Part shown: positions 7,903 through 15,955 of the stretch, in pieces
How positions within the stretch are numbered: position 1 is the stretch's first letter
Layout of the letters: every line of letters begins with the position of its first letter
Assembly (NCBI RefSeq): GCF_021538675.1
Contig: NZ_JAJUKH010000015.1
Span: 33,351 to 97,350, forward strand
DNA: 64,000 bases
From: Paenarthrobacter sp. AR 02
Lineage (GTDB): Bacteria; Actinomycetota; Actinomycetes; Actinomycetales; Micrococcaceae
Direction of reading: 5' to 3'
The notes under the pieces: generated by a model
The model's database searches: none
What the model saw: the letters and a program-made list of their open reading frames with translations, nothing else
Told to the model about the DNA's origin: nothing
Translations under genes and position numbers: made by a program

Positions 7903-10584
7903 CTAGCGGCTGGTCTCGTCCCGCTCCCAGGCAGTAACGGGCCTACGGCCCACCAGCGGACGACGACGGCCCGCAACGGCGAAGACGGCGTACACGGCGG
8001 CGTCAACAGCAGTCAGAGGCCCCCGCACGGACGTAAGCAGCTCACGCAGGGTACGGGAGGCCGATTGCCCCGCGAATCGTTCATCCTGCTGCGCGTTCCC
8101 ACGATACGTCCGCCGAAGAACGGCCAGCAAGGAAGCCGGGGTGCGTGGCGTCCGCACCACCACAGGTACCGTGGCCACGACTGCCTTCTCCGAACCACTG
8201 AACAGACGATCCACGTAGTAGTCGTCCCCGGTCAGGGAAGGAAATACACCCAAACGATCGTGCCCCGCGTGGCTCAGGGCGTACGCCCCCGCACCCCACA
8301 GGCCCTGCGCATTGGCCGGCACCCGGCCGCGGGCCCGGTAGTAAGAGCGCACCAACCCAGAAGCGCCACTGGTGTCGTAGCGGAACACCGGGCGGGCAGC
8401 AAGCAACGGCCCCTCGGCAAGGGACCGCAAAACGTCCGCCACCGCTTCCGAGCTGACCTCGATGTCCGCGTCCAAATACAGCCGTGGCCAAAGACCCGCA
8501 ACCTGGTCGGCGGCATTCAACGCCGCAGACTTCGAAGCAGCCTCAACGTGAAGCACACGCACCCCCTGGAACGTCGATGCGATGGCCTCCGTCTCGTCCG
8601 TGCACCCATTACAGGCAACAATGACCTCCACCGTGCCCCAAGCAAGGACACCAGCCAGCGATTCAAGCGTCCGCCCGATCACGGCCGCTTCGTTGTGGGC
8701 AGGAATGATCACAGCACCCGCAGGAGGCGGCCCGTCCCCCAACGGGTCCGTAGTGGCCCTCGTGGCGTGCGGCAACCCTTCCCACTGTCTCCGGCTGCCC
8801 ACCGCAAACGCAGCCTCACGATGCCCCGGCTTACCCATGCGTACAAGCTCCCCGGCCAGCACGACGGCGGTAAAGGCCCCCAAACGGGCCGGCGGGAAAT
8901 ACTTCGACGCGTAACGCACACGATTGACCGCCATCAACGCCGTCAACTGCGGCGAAGAACCCGAACCCCCTCGTTCATGCCACATCCGGGCCAGCGGCTC
9001 AAACCACATCGAACCGCCGGACTCCCGGACACGCCGGCAATAATCCGTCTCCTCCGAGTAGAGGAAGAACTGTTCATCCCAATCACCCACGGCCCGCGCT
9101 GTGTCGCCGCTGATCAACAGCGCAGCACCCGTCGCCCAATCCACCAGGTGTGCGTGCCGGTAGCTTTCCGGGTCGTAGTCCATCTCCGATAACCAACCGG
9201 GCCTGCCCTGCACCCGGCTCCCGAACACCGCATCGCCCAGCGCTCGCAGAACACTGGGCTCCCGTCGCAGCGACGGATAGACAGTGCCATCGTTGTCCAG
9301 CAAGACCGGCACCACCACTGCCGCCCCGGATTCGGCCATCCGGCGACGCATGGCCAAAATCGCCCCTTCCTCGACCCGCAAGTCAGGGTTGAGGACGAGG
9401 TACGCATCAGCGGCCCCGGCGACGCGCATGGCGGCATTGATTCCGCCCGCGTATCCGAGGTTGCCACCTGTCGGCACGGCCACGACATCCCGATGCCGTG
9501 ACAGTTCCAGCATGGTGCGATCGTCCGGGGAGTTGTCGGCCACCACCACCTTGATGCTTTGCGCAACGGTTTCCTGCCGCAACCCCGCAAGCAGGGGTCC
9601 GACGTCGTCGGCATTGTTGTAGGTGACCACCACTACGGCAACGTCGGCTCTGGACTCCACCGGGACAAACGATCCCGGAGCACGGCTGGGCTCATGCTCC
9701 GGGTCGGCTGGGACGAAGGCGGCAGCAGCATTCGGCACTGTGTCGGCAGCTGGAAGGGGCGTGGCATCGCTGCGCATCCGCAGCTTGAGATAGGCCCCCG
9801 GCCCATCCACAAGGTAGCGGTGGGCGAGCCTCGTGGGCTCAAGCATCAGTCGCCACGCCCACTCAAGGCCATGGGCGCTCACCCAAACCGGTGCCCGCCG
9901 GATCCGGCCGGACAGGAAGTCGACAACCGCCCCGAAAGCCAGGAGGACCCTGGCCCCGGTCAATGGCCCATATTCAGCGATCCAGAGTTCCTGACGCGGC
10001 TTGCCCAAGCCCACCACCAGGATGTCCGTTCGGCTGGCAGCTATGTCGGCGGCCAGGCGGGAGGACGCGTCGACGTCGCTCAGGACTGAACGCTCGGGGG
10101 CCCACCATCCTGCGACCACCAGCCTGGGACGCTCCACGGCGAAACGCTCGCGGATGAGGGCCTGGGCTTCCGGTGATCCTCCCAGGAAACCCACGCGGAG
10201 CCCACGCTGCTCAGCCTGGTCAAGCAACGGCCCTATGAGGTCACTGCCGGCCAATCGGGGCCAGTCACGGTGAGTGAGCCTCCGGGCTTGAGCCACCAGT
10301 GGTGCCCCATCAAGCAGCGTCAGCCAGTCCACCGGCACGGGCGGGTTCAAGGTGCCCGCCCAACGGCTGCCGGCACCGAAGTGCCGGAGGTGATCGAGGT
10401 TGGCCGAGCAGACGCCCAGGGGTTTGGCCCCATCCGCAGAGGCACGATCAACGATGTCGCGCAGGGCGTCCTCGAATCCCATCAGCTCTACCGGTGCGCC
10501 GCCGAGCAGCAGGGAGCGGGCGTTGACGGCGGTACCGCGGTGGGGGAGGACGGTCCTCTGCGGGGCGATCTTCGGCAGCAACAT
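7903..10584 (-). CDS. Three-module glycosyltransferase: WecG/TagA/CpsF domain + two GT2 domains
   Basis: An 893-residue multidomain protein. Residues about 20-275 form a WecG/TagA/CpsF (GT26) domain with VGFLGGSPEA, ILVVGLGKPRQELWI and the conserved helix GLEWAWRLMLEPTRLAHRYL. Residues about 315-590 form a GT2 domain of rhamnosyltransferase type (VAVVVVTYNNADDV, LVLNPDLRVEEGA, FFLYSEETDYCRRV). Residues about 640-850 form a second GT2 domain (AVIIPAHNEAAVIGRTL, LYLDADIEVSSEA). The ATG at 10584 is preferred because GGAGAG lies 7-8 bases upstream; a longer start lacks this. Each module belongs to a family that acts on lipid-linked intermediates. Inference: one chain may perform three consecutive sugar additions. 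It lies downstream of rmlCD on the same strand. Confidence 0.87.
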   Translation of the reverse strand: MLLPKIAPQRTVLPHRGTAVNARSLLLGGAPVELMGFEDALRDIVDRASADGAKPLGVCSANLDHLRHFGAGSRWAGTLNPPVPVDWLTLLDGAPLVAQARRLTHRDWPRLAGSDLIGPLLDQAEQRGLRVGFLGGSPEAQALIRERFAVERPRLVVAGWWAPERSVLSDVDASSRLAADIAASRTDILVVGLGKPRQELWIAEYGPLTGARVLLAFGAVVDFLSGRIRRAPVWVSAHGLEWAWRLMLEPTRLAHRYLVDGPGAYLKLRMRSDATPLPAADTVPNAAAAFVPADPEHEPSRAPGSFVPVESRADVAVVVVTYNNADDVGPLLAGLRQETVAQSIKVVVADNSPDDRTMLELSRHRDVVAVPTGGNLGYAGGINAAMRVAGAADAYLVLNPDLRVEEGAILAMRRRMAESGAAVVVPVLLDNDGTVYPSLRREPSVLRALGDAVFGSRVQGRPGWLSEMDYDPESYRHAHLVDWATGAALLISGDTARAVGDWDEQFFLYSEETDYCRRVRESGGSMWFEPLARMWHERGGSGSSPQLTALMAVNRVRYASKYFPPARLGAFTAVVLAGELVRMGKPGHREAAFAVGSRRQWEGLPHATRATTDPLGDGPPPAGAVIIPAHNEAAVIGRTLESLAGVLAWGTVEVIVACNGCTDETEAIASTFQGVRVLHVEAASKSAALNAADQVAGLWPRLYLDADIEVSSEAVADVLRSLAEGPLLAARPVFRYDTSGASGLVRSYYRARGRVPANAQGLWGAGAYALSHAGHDRLGVFPSLTGDDYYVDRLFSGSEKAVVATVPVVVRTPRTPASLLAVLRRTYRGNAQQDERFAGQSASRTLRELLTSVRGPLTAVDAAVYAVFAVAGRRRPLVGRRPVTAWERDETSR

Positions 10585-10762
10585 TCTTGGCTCTCCAGGC
10601 TTCGGGGTCCAGCTCAAGGCACAACACATAGCCGGCGATCCTGGGCCGCTGCACAGCCCTGGGTCGCCGTGGCCAGCGTGGTGCCGGCCTGCCAGTTTGT
10701 TTACTTAAGGTGTCTCCCGGCCCGCCCGGACGGGCTGCCGTACGCCAACTCTAGGACGAATG

Positions 10763-12184
10763 TCACCCCTTCGCTAGGGTTTCCCGCGCAAGGAGGTACT
10801 CAACGAGGCGCTGCGACGCGTCCGGGGGAGAGAACCCGGCACCCTTGATTTTTGCCAGGTCCAGCACACTGCTCCGCGGTCTGGGGGCGCTGCCCGGCCC
10901 CGCGTAGGCCGCGGTGCTGACAGCGGTCACCTTGAGGGGATCCACTCCGCTCAGCCGATACACCTCCCTGGCCACCTGGGCCCACGAAACCGGCGAGCCG
11001 CTGTTGCTGATGTTGTAAGTCCCGTAGGCTGCCTGCGTATCCAGCAGATGCTTGATCCCGGCGGCGAGGTCGTCGGCGAAGGTCAGCCTGCCAAACTGGT
11101 CATCCACGACGTTCGGCGACGCTCCGCGTTCAGCCAGGGCGGCCATGGTCCGGACAAAGTTCCGGCCGTCACCCACCACCCAGCTTGTCCGCACGAGGTA
11201 GTGCCGCGGCACCGTCGACGCCGCCAGGTCGCCTGCCGCCTTGCTTTGGCCGTACACCCCCAGGGGAGTCAGCGCCTCGTCCTCGCCGTGAACCTCCGCC
11301 GAGCCGTCAAAGACGTATTCGCTGGAGAGATGGACAAGCGTCAGGGAATGCTCGACGGCGGTACGCGCCAGGGCAGCCACGGCACCGGCGTTGATCAGCC
11401 AGGCAGCGGTCCGGCCTTCAGCGGTTTCTGCGGCGTCCACGGCTGTGAACGCTGCTGCGTTGATAACGGTGGAGTAATGGGGCCAATCGACCGAGTCGAA
11501 GGACTCTTCCGAGGTGATGTCGAACTGGGGATGCCCGGCGAAGTCAACTGTCGCGTCACCGGCAAAAGCCTTCCGGAGCGCCGAACCCAACTGGCCATCG
11601 GCCCCGAGTACCAAGGTGCGCTTTTTCTGCATCGGACGGACGTCCGCCAGGTGCGGATGCTTCCGGTCCTGCGGAGAGACTGTTGCCTGCTCCACGGGAA
11701 TTGGCCAGGGGACGGCGACGTCCTCGTCCGCAAGGTTCAGGAAGGTGTACTCCTCCTGGGCTTCCGGGCTCCAATGATCGTTGACGAGATAGGAGTACAC
11801 GGTGCGGTCTTCAAGGGTTTGGAAGGCATTGCCCACGCCGCGTGGCACGAAGATTGCGTCGCCCGGGGTCAGTTCGGCCGTGAACAACACACCGAAGGTC
11901 GGTCCTTCCCGCAGGTCCACCCAAGCACCAAAGATCCGCCCTGCGGCCAACGAGACGAATTTGTCCCAAGGCTCAGCGTGTATACCGCGGGTGGTGCCGC
12001 GTTCGGTGTTAAAGGAGATGTTGTTCTGCACCGGACCGAAATCCGGGAGCCCGATGTCCATCATCTTGCGACGATGCCAGTTCTCCTTGAACCATCCGCG
12101 GCTATCGGCGTGAACCGGAAGCCGGAACAGAGTCAGTCCCGGAATGGACGTGGCCGAGGACTGCAGCCGGTATGCCCCGTCCAT
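10763..12184 (-). CDS. rmlCD: Bifunctional dTDP-4-dehydrorhamnose 3,5-epimerase / reductase (RmlC-RmlD fusion)
   Basis: A 473-residue fusion. Residues 1-190 are a cupin of RmlC type (DSRGWFKENWHRRKM, RGIHAEPWDKFVSLAAGRIFG) with the active-site His in RGIHAEP. Residues about 200-473 are an RmlD short-chain reductase with VLGADGQLGSALRKAF and the catalytic YGQSK (YxxxK). The fusion would convert dTDP-4-keto-6-deoxyglucose to dTDP-L-rhamnose using NADPH. The ATG at 12184 overlaps the rmlB stop as TGATG, so it is translated with rmlB. Such fusions are known in Arthrobacter and other actinobacteria. Confidence 0.92.
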   Translation of the reverse strand: MDGAYRLQSSATSIPGLTLFRLPVHADSRGWFKENWHRRKMMDIGLPDFGPVQNNISFNTERGTTRGIHAEPWDKFVSLAAGRIFGAWVDLREGPTFGVLFTAELTPGDAIFVPRGVGNAFQTLEDRTVYSYLVNDHWSPEAQEEYTFLNLADEDVAVPWPIPVEQATVSPQDRKHPHLADVRPMQKKRTLVLGADGQLGSALRKAFAGDATVDFAGHPQFDITSEESFDSVDWPHYSTVINAAAFTAVDAAETAEGRTAAWLINAGAVAALARTAVEHSLTLVHLSSEYVFDGSAEVHGEDEALTPLGVYGQSKAAGDLAASTVPRHYLVRTSWVVGDGRNFVRTMAALAERGASPNVVDDQFGRLTFADDLAAGIKHLLDTQAAYGTYNISNSGSPVSWAQVAREVYRLSGVDPLKVTAVSTAAYAGPGSAPRPRSSVLDLAKIKGAGFSPPDASQRLVEYLLARETLAKG

Positions 12185-13182
12185 CAGTGGCCTTGGCCTG
12201 CGTACTTGGACTCGGTGGCGGCTTTCTGGGGACGCCACCAGTCCTCGTTGTCCCTGTACCACTGCATGGTGTCCGACAACCCGGCGTCGAAATCCCGGTA
12301 ACCCGGCATCCAGCCAAGTTCGCGGCGAAGCTTGCTGGAATCAATGGCGTAGCGCAGGTCATGGCCCGGGCGGTCATGGACGAGGTCGTAGGCGTCACGG
12401 GGTTTACCCGCAATCTCCAGCAGCATCTCCACAACCTCACGGTTGGACCGTTCGCCGTCGGCACCAATCAGGTAGGTTTCACCGATCCGCCCGGCCTCAA
12501 GGATTTTCAGCACCGCCGAGGAATGGTCTGCCACGTGGATCCAGTCCCGCACGTTGCGCCCCTGACCGTAAAGCCGGGGACGAACTCCGTCCAGGATGTT
12601 GGTGATCTGACGCGGAATGAACTTTTCCACGTGCTGGTACGGGCCGTAGTTGTTGGAGCAATTACTGATGGTCGCCTGAAGTCCGAACGACCGGACCCAC
12701 GCCCGGACCAACAGGTCCGAACCCGCCTTCGTGGCGGAGTAAGGACTGGTGGGGCGGTACGCGGAGCTTTCCGTGAACCTGTCCGGATCGTCCAGGGCCA
12801 GGTCACCGTACACCTCATCCGTGGAGATGTGATGGAACCGGGTGCCGTGCTTCCTCGCCGCTTCGATGAGGGTGAAAGTACCCCCCAAATTGGTGTCAAG
12901 GAACGGCCGTGGATCCTCCAACGAGTTGTCGTTGTGTGACTCTGCAGCAAAATGGACCACCGCATCGACCGTGGGAATCAGGGCGTCCACCAAGGCGGCA
13001 TCGCAGATATCGCCTTGAACAAATTCATAGCGGCGGGACGGCAGCCCCGAAAGCGAATCAATAGTGCCGGCGTAGGTCAGTTTGTCCAGGACAGTGACAT
13101 GGAGGCGGGTGTGCTCCATGATGAAGTGAACAAAATTGCATCCGATGAATCCGGCCCCGCCGGTGACAAGGATTCTCTGCAT
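12184..13182 (-). CDS. rmlB: dTDP-glucose 4,6-dehydratase
   Basis: A 332-residue extended short-chain dehydratase. It starts MQRILVTGGAGFIGCNFVH with the NAD-binding GxxGxxG, has HISTDEVYGDL with the catalytic Asp-Glu pair, and YSATKAGSD as the YxxxK motif. It converts dTDP-glucose to dTDP-4-keto-6-deoxyglucose, the second step of dTDP-rhamnose synthesis. Two nearby ATGs exist. I prefer 13182 over 13188 because family proteins begin MxRxLVTGG and because TACGCT (13194-13189) lies exactly 6 bases before it, suggesting a leaderless start. It forms an operon with rmlCD and diverges from rmlA. Confidence 0.93.
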   Translation of the reverse strand: MQRILVTGGAGFIGCNFVHFIMEHTRLHVTVLDKLTYAGTIDSLSGLPSRRYEFVQGDICDAALVDALIPTVDAVVHFAAESHNDNSLEDPRPFLDTNLGGTFTLIEAARKHGTRFHHISTDEVYGDLALDDPDRFTESSAYRPTSPYSATKAGSDLLVRAWVRSFGLQATISNCSNNYGPYQHVEKFIPRQITNILDGVRPRLYGQGRNVRDWIHVADHSSAVLKILEAGRIGETYLIGADGERSNREVVEMLLEIAGKPRDAYDLVHDRPGHDLRYAIDSSKLRRELGWMPGYRDFDAGLSDTMQWYRDNEDWWRPQKAATESKYAGQGH

Positions 13183-13188
13183 GGCCAT

Positions 13189-13194
13189 AGCGTA
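13189..13194 (-). promoter_or_regulatory. Candidate -10 box (TACGCT) of leaderless rmlB
   Basis: On the minus strand TACGCT ends 6 bases before the ATG at 13182, which places the expected transcription start at the A of that ATG. It lies inside a gap of only 52 bases shared with rmlA. This is sequence inference; no -35 element is convincing. Confidence 0.4.
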
Positions 13195-13234
13195 ACCGCA
13201 GGATACTGCAGTGCGCAGCGGGAGAGGACAGTAG

Positions 13235-14101
13235 ATGCGCGGAATTATTCTTGCCGGTGGCACAGGTTCCCGGCTTCATCCAATTACGCTCGCCATCAGC
13301 AAGCAGTTGGTTCCCGTCTTCGACAAACCCATGATCTACTACCCGCTGTGCACTCTGATGCTGGCTGGCATCCGCGACATCCTCGTCATCACCACACCTG
13401 CCGACGGCCCGCAATTCGAGAACCTCCTGGGCGACGGTTCCCAGTTCGGGATCAACCTGACATACGCCCGGCAGCCGACGCCGGATGGCCTGGCCCAGGC
13501 GTTCATCCTGGGGGAGGAACATATCGGGGCCGGCAAAGTGGCCCTGATCCTTGGAGACAACATCTTTAACGGCCCCGGAATGGGCAACCAGTTCCGCCAC
13601 TACGCCGATGTCGACGGCGGCGCCATCTTCGGGTATTGGGTCAAGGACCCAAGCGCTTATGGCGTGGTGGAATTCGACGACGACGGACTGGCGGTATCCA
13701 TCGAAGAGAAGCCGGCCAAACCCAAGAGCAATTACGCCGTTCCGGGGCTCTACTTTTACGACAACGACGTAGTTGCCATGGCAAAAGACCTAAGACCCTC
13801 GCCCCGCGGCGAATTGGAAATCACGGACATCAACCGCAAATACATGGAGCTCGGAAAGCTGCATGTGCAGAAATTCCCACGGGGAACCGCGTGGTTGGAT
13901 ACCGGAACCTTCAGCGACTTGAATGACGCGTCGAACTACGTGCGCACCACCGAGAACCGGCAGGGCCTGAAAATCGGAGCCCCGGAGGAAGTGGCCTGGC
14001 GGATGGGTTACCTGAACGACGACGGACTGCGTCAACAGGCCGCGAAGTTGGCCAAAAGCGGTTACGGAAGCTACCTTCTCGATATTCTGGATCGCCATTA
14101 G
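13235..14101 (+). CDS. rmlA: Glucose-1-phosphate thymidylyltransferase
   Basis: A 288-residue nucleotidyltransferase. The N-terminal signature GGTGSRLHPITLAISKQLVP carries the GxGxR-x5-K activation motif; FDKPMIYYPL and EKPAKPKSNYAVPG follow as in RmlA. It makes dTDP-glucose from dTTP and glucose-1-phosphate, the committed step for rhamnose, and is usually feedback-inhibited by dTDP-rhamnose. The ATG at 13235 is preceded by GGGAGAGG at 13220-13227. It is divergent from rmlB-rmlCD, so the whole dTDP-rhamnose pathway sits in 10763-14101. Confidence 0.95.
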   Translation: MRGIILAGGTGSRLHPITLAISKQLVPVFDKPMIYYPLCTLMLAGIRDILVITTPADGPQFENLLGDGSQFGINLTYARQPTPDGLAQAFILGEEHIGAGKVALILGDNIFNGPGMGNQFRHYADVDGGAIFGYWVKDPSAYGVVEFDDDGLAVSIEEKPAKPKSNYAVPGLYFYDNDVVAMAKDLRPSPRGELEITDINRKYMELGKLHVQKFPRGTAWLDTGTFSDLNDASNYVRTTENRQGLKIGAPEEVAWRMGYLNDDGLRQQAAKLAKSGYGSYLLDILDRH

Positions 14102-14121
14102 GCAATCCGCGGCAGCCCTGG

Positions 14122-15054
14122 CTACAACGACGAAACGTCCTCAAGGGCGCGCGATATCTCGGCGGGCAGGTCAGTCAGCGCGGCGTCCAGGAGCTCTTTG
14201 AGCTGGACGGCGTTCCTGGCGCCCACGACGGCGGTGGCAACGCCGGGCCGGGACAGCAGCCAGCTCAGGGAGACATCCAGGGGAGATCTGCCGAGGCCGC
14301 GTGCGGCCATGGCCACAGCTTCAACCACCCTGGAAGCCCGCGGCTCCAGGTACGGCTCAACGTACGCCGCGAGGCGGCTTTGGGCGGCACGGGAGTCTGC
14401 GGGAATTTGTCCGCGGTATTTGCCGCTCAGGACACCCCGGCCCAGCGGCGCCCACGCCATGATCCCCAGCCCGGCGTCCTCCACCGCGGGAATGAGCTCG
14501 TCCTCCGCCTTGCGCTGGACCAAGGAATATTCGGACTGGTTGGCCACCAAAGTGAAACCGGCGATGGCCGCGGCCTTCGCTGTCTGCCAACCGTTGTAGT
14601 TGGAGATGCCCACGTAACGCGCCCGCCCGGTCCGCTGCGCCAGTTCCAAAGCGGAAAGGGTCTCCTCCAAGGGCACGTTGTGGTCCCACTCCTGGGCGAA
14701 CCAGATGTCGACGTAGTCAGTTCCGAGCCTGGCAAGGCTGGCGTCAAGTGCAGAGAGCATTGCGCCACGTGAAGCATCGACGCTTCGCCTGGACTCCGTG
14801 GACGACACGCCTGCCTTTGTGGACAAAACCACCTCAGACCGTGCCACGACATCACCAAGCATGGAGCCGATCATGGCCTCAGCCCGCCCCTGGCCGTAGG
14901 ACGCGGCAGTGTCTATGACGGTGCCGCCTGCAGCTACGAACGCGTGAAGGACCTCGGCAGCGTCCTGCTCATCAGTTTCCTGGGCCCAGGACATGGTTCC
15001 GAGGGACAAGGAGGACACGCGAAACCCGCTGTTTCCGACATAACGCTGCTGCAT
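14122..15054 (-). CDS. Aldo/keto reductase
   Basis: A 310-residue NADPH-dependent (beta/alpha)8 oxidoreductase. Visible signatures are VIDTAASYGQGRAEAMIGSM (catalytic Asp and Tyr), a lysine in LSTKAG, and YVDIWFAQEWDHNVPLEETL. The C-terminal WLLSRPGVATAVVGARN is the cofactor-binding segment. It belongs to the YghZ/Tas-like AKR group; the physiological substrate is unknown. It converges with rmlA across a 20-base gap without a clear terminator. TAAGCT lies 7 bases upstream of the ATG, so it may be leaderless, and it diverges from uppP. Confidence 0.88.
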   Translation of the reverse strand: MQQRYVGNSGFRVSSLSLGTMSWAQETDEQDAAEVLHAFVAAGGTVIDTAASYGQGRAEAMIGSMLGDVVARSEVVLSTKAGVSSTESRRSVDASRGAMLSALDASLARLGTDYVDIWFAQEWDHNVPLEETLSALELAQRTGRARYVGISNYNGWQTAKAAAIAGFTLVANQSEYSLVQRKAEDELIPAVEDAGLGIMAWAPLGRGVLSGKYRGQIPADSRAAQSRLAAYVEPYLEPRASRVVEAVAMAARGLGRSPLDVSLSWLLSRPGVATAVVGARNAVQLKELLDAALTDLPAEISRALEDVSSL

Positions 15055-15061
15055 AGCTGCT

Positions 15062-15098
15062 AGCTTACGGGCAGTTCCCAGTCTTCATGACGTAGGGT
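15062..15098. promoter_or_regulatory. Divergent leaderless-type -10 boxes for the aldo/keto reductase and uppP
   Basis: On the minus strand TAAGCT (15067-15062) is 7 bases before the ATG at 15054. On the plus strand TAGGGT (15093-15098) is 8 bases before the GTG at 15107. Neither start has a good Shine-Dalgarno sequence. Both fit the actinobacterial pattern TANNNT followed directly by the start codon. Confidence 0.45.
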
Positions 15099-15106
15099 CT
15101 ATTCAC

Positions 15107-15940
15107 GTGAACTGGATAGAAGCAGCCTTGCTGGGCCTCGTGCAGGGCCTCACCGAATTCCTCCCGATCTCCTCAAGCGCGCACTTGAGGATCGTCGGAT
15201 CATTCCTTCCCGGCGCCGCCGACCCGGGCGCCGCTTTCACTGCGATCACGCAGCTGGGAACCGAAACCGCCGTCATTGTGTACTTCTGGCGCGACATCGT
15301 CCGGATTGTCCGTGCCTGGTTCGGCTCCTTGAGGGGCAAAGTCGAGCGCAACGATCCCGATGCCCGCATGGGCTGGTTGGTGATCCTGGGCAGCCTGCCG
15401 ATCATCATCCTTGGCCTGCTGTTCCAGGACCAGATCGAATCGGTGCTTCGCAGCATGTGGATCGTAGCCACCATGTTGATCGTCTTCGGCATGATCCTGG
15501 CCGTCGCCGACGCCACCGGGCGGCAGGAGCGGGACCTCACCCAGCTGAGCTACAAGCACGGCATCCTGTATGGCTTCGCTCAGGCAATGGCCCTGATTCC
15601 GGGCGTTTCGCGGTCCGGCGGCACCATCACTGCCGGCCTGCTCATGGGCTACACGCGTGAAGCCGCAGCCCGGTATTCCTTCCTGCTGGCCATTCCTGCC
15701 GTGTTCGGCAGCGGGCTTTACCAGCTCTACAAGACGGTCTCCCACGAGGGCCTCACCGGACCGTACGGCCTTCCGGAGACAGCCTTGGCCACAGTCATCG
15801 CCTTCGTTGTGGGCTACGTCATCATCGGCTGGTTCCTGAAATTCGTCTCGACCAGGAGCTACCGCCTCTTCGTTTGGTACCGGATCCTCCTCGGCCTGGC
15901 CTTGTATGTCCTGCTCGGTTTCGGTGTCATCAGTGCCTAG
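15107..15940 (+). CDS. uppP: Undecaprenyl-diphosphatase
   Basis: A 277-residue membrane protein of the BacA/UppP family. The two hallmark motifs are present: LVQGLTEFLPISSSAHL (the (E/Q)xxxE plus PGxSRSxxT-partner region) near the N-terminus, and ALIPGVSRSGGTITAGLLMG with the catalytic PGxSRSGG. It dephosphorylates undecaprenyl pyrophosphate to recycle the lipid carrier for peptidoglycan and wall glycans, and confers bacitracin tolerance. The GTG at 15107 agrees with the family N-terminus. A supply of carrier lipid would serve the adjacent polysaccharide locus, though this is a housekeeping gene. Confidence 0.95.
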   Translation: MNWIEAALLGLVQGLTEFLPISSSAHLRIVGSFLPGAADPGAAFTAITQLGTETAVIVYFWRDIVRIVRAWFGSLRGKVERNDPDARMGWLVILGSLPIIILGLLFQDQIESVLRSMWIVATMLIVFGMILAVADATGRQERDLTQLSYKHGILYGFAQAMALIPGVSRSGGTITAGLLMGYTREAAARYSFLLAIPAVFGSGLYQLYKTVSHEGLTGPYGLPETALATVIAFVVGYVIIGWFLKFVSTRSYRLFVWYRILLGLALYVLLGFGVISA

Positions 15941-15943
15941 CAC

Positions 15944-15949
15944 TAAGGT
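15944..15949 (+). promoter_or_regulatory. Candidate -10 box (TAAGGT) of leaderless mshC
   Basis: TAAGGT lies 6 bases before the GTG at 15956, in the 15-base gap after uppP. This gives mshC its own possible start in addition to read-through. No Shine-Dalgarno sequence is visible. Confidence 0.4.
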
Positions 15950-15955
15950 TGAGTC

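Noticed and set aside
8065..9192. A 375-codon plus-strand frame inside the three-module glycosyltransferase gene
   Set aside because: Arg/Pro/His-rich with no motif; the opposite strand has continuous conserved glycosyltransferase motifs.
11048..12301. Plus-strand 417-codon frame opposite rmlCD
   Set aside because: No domain, and the minus strand encodes obvious RmlC and RmlD domains throughout.
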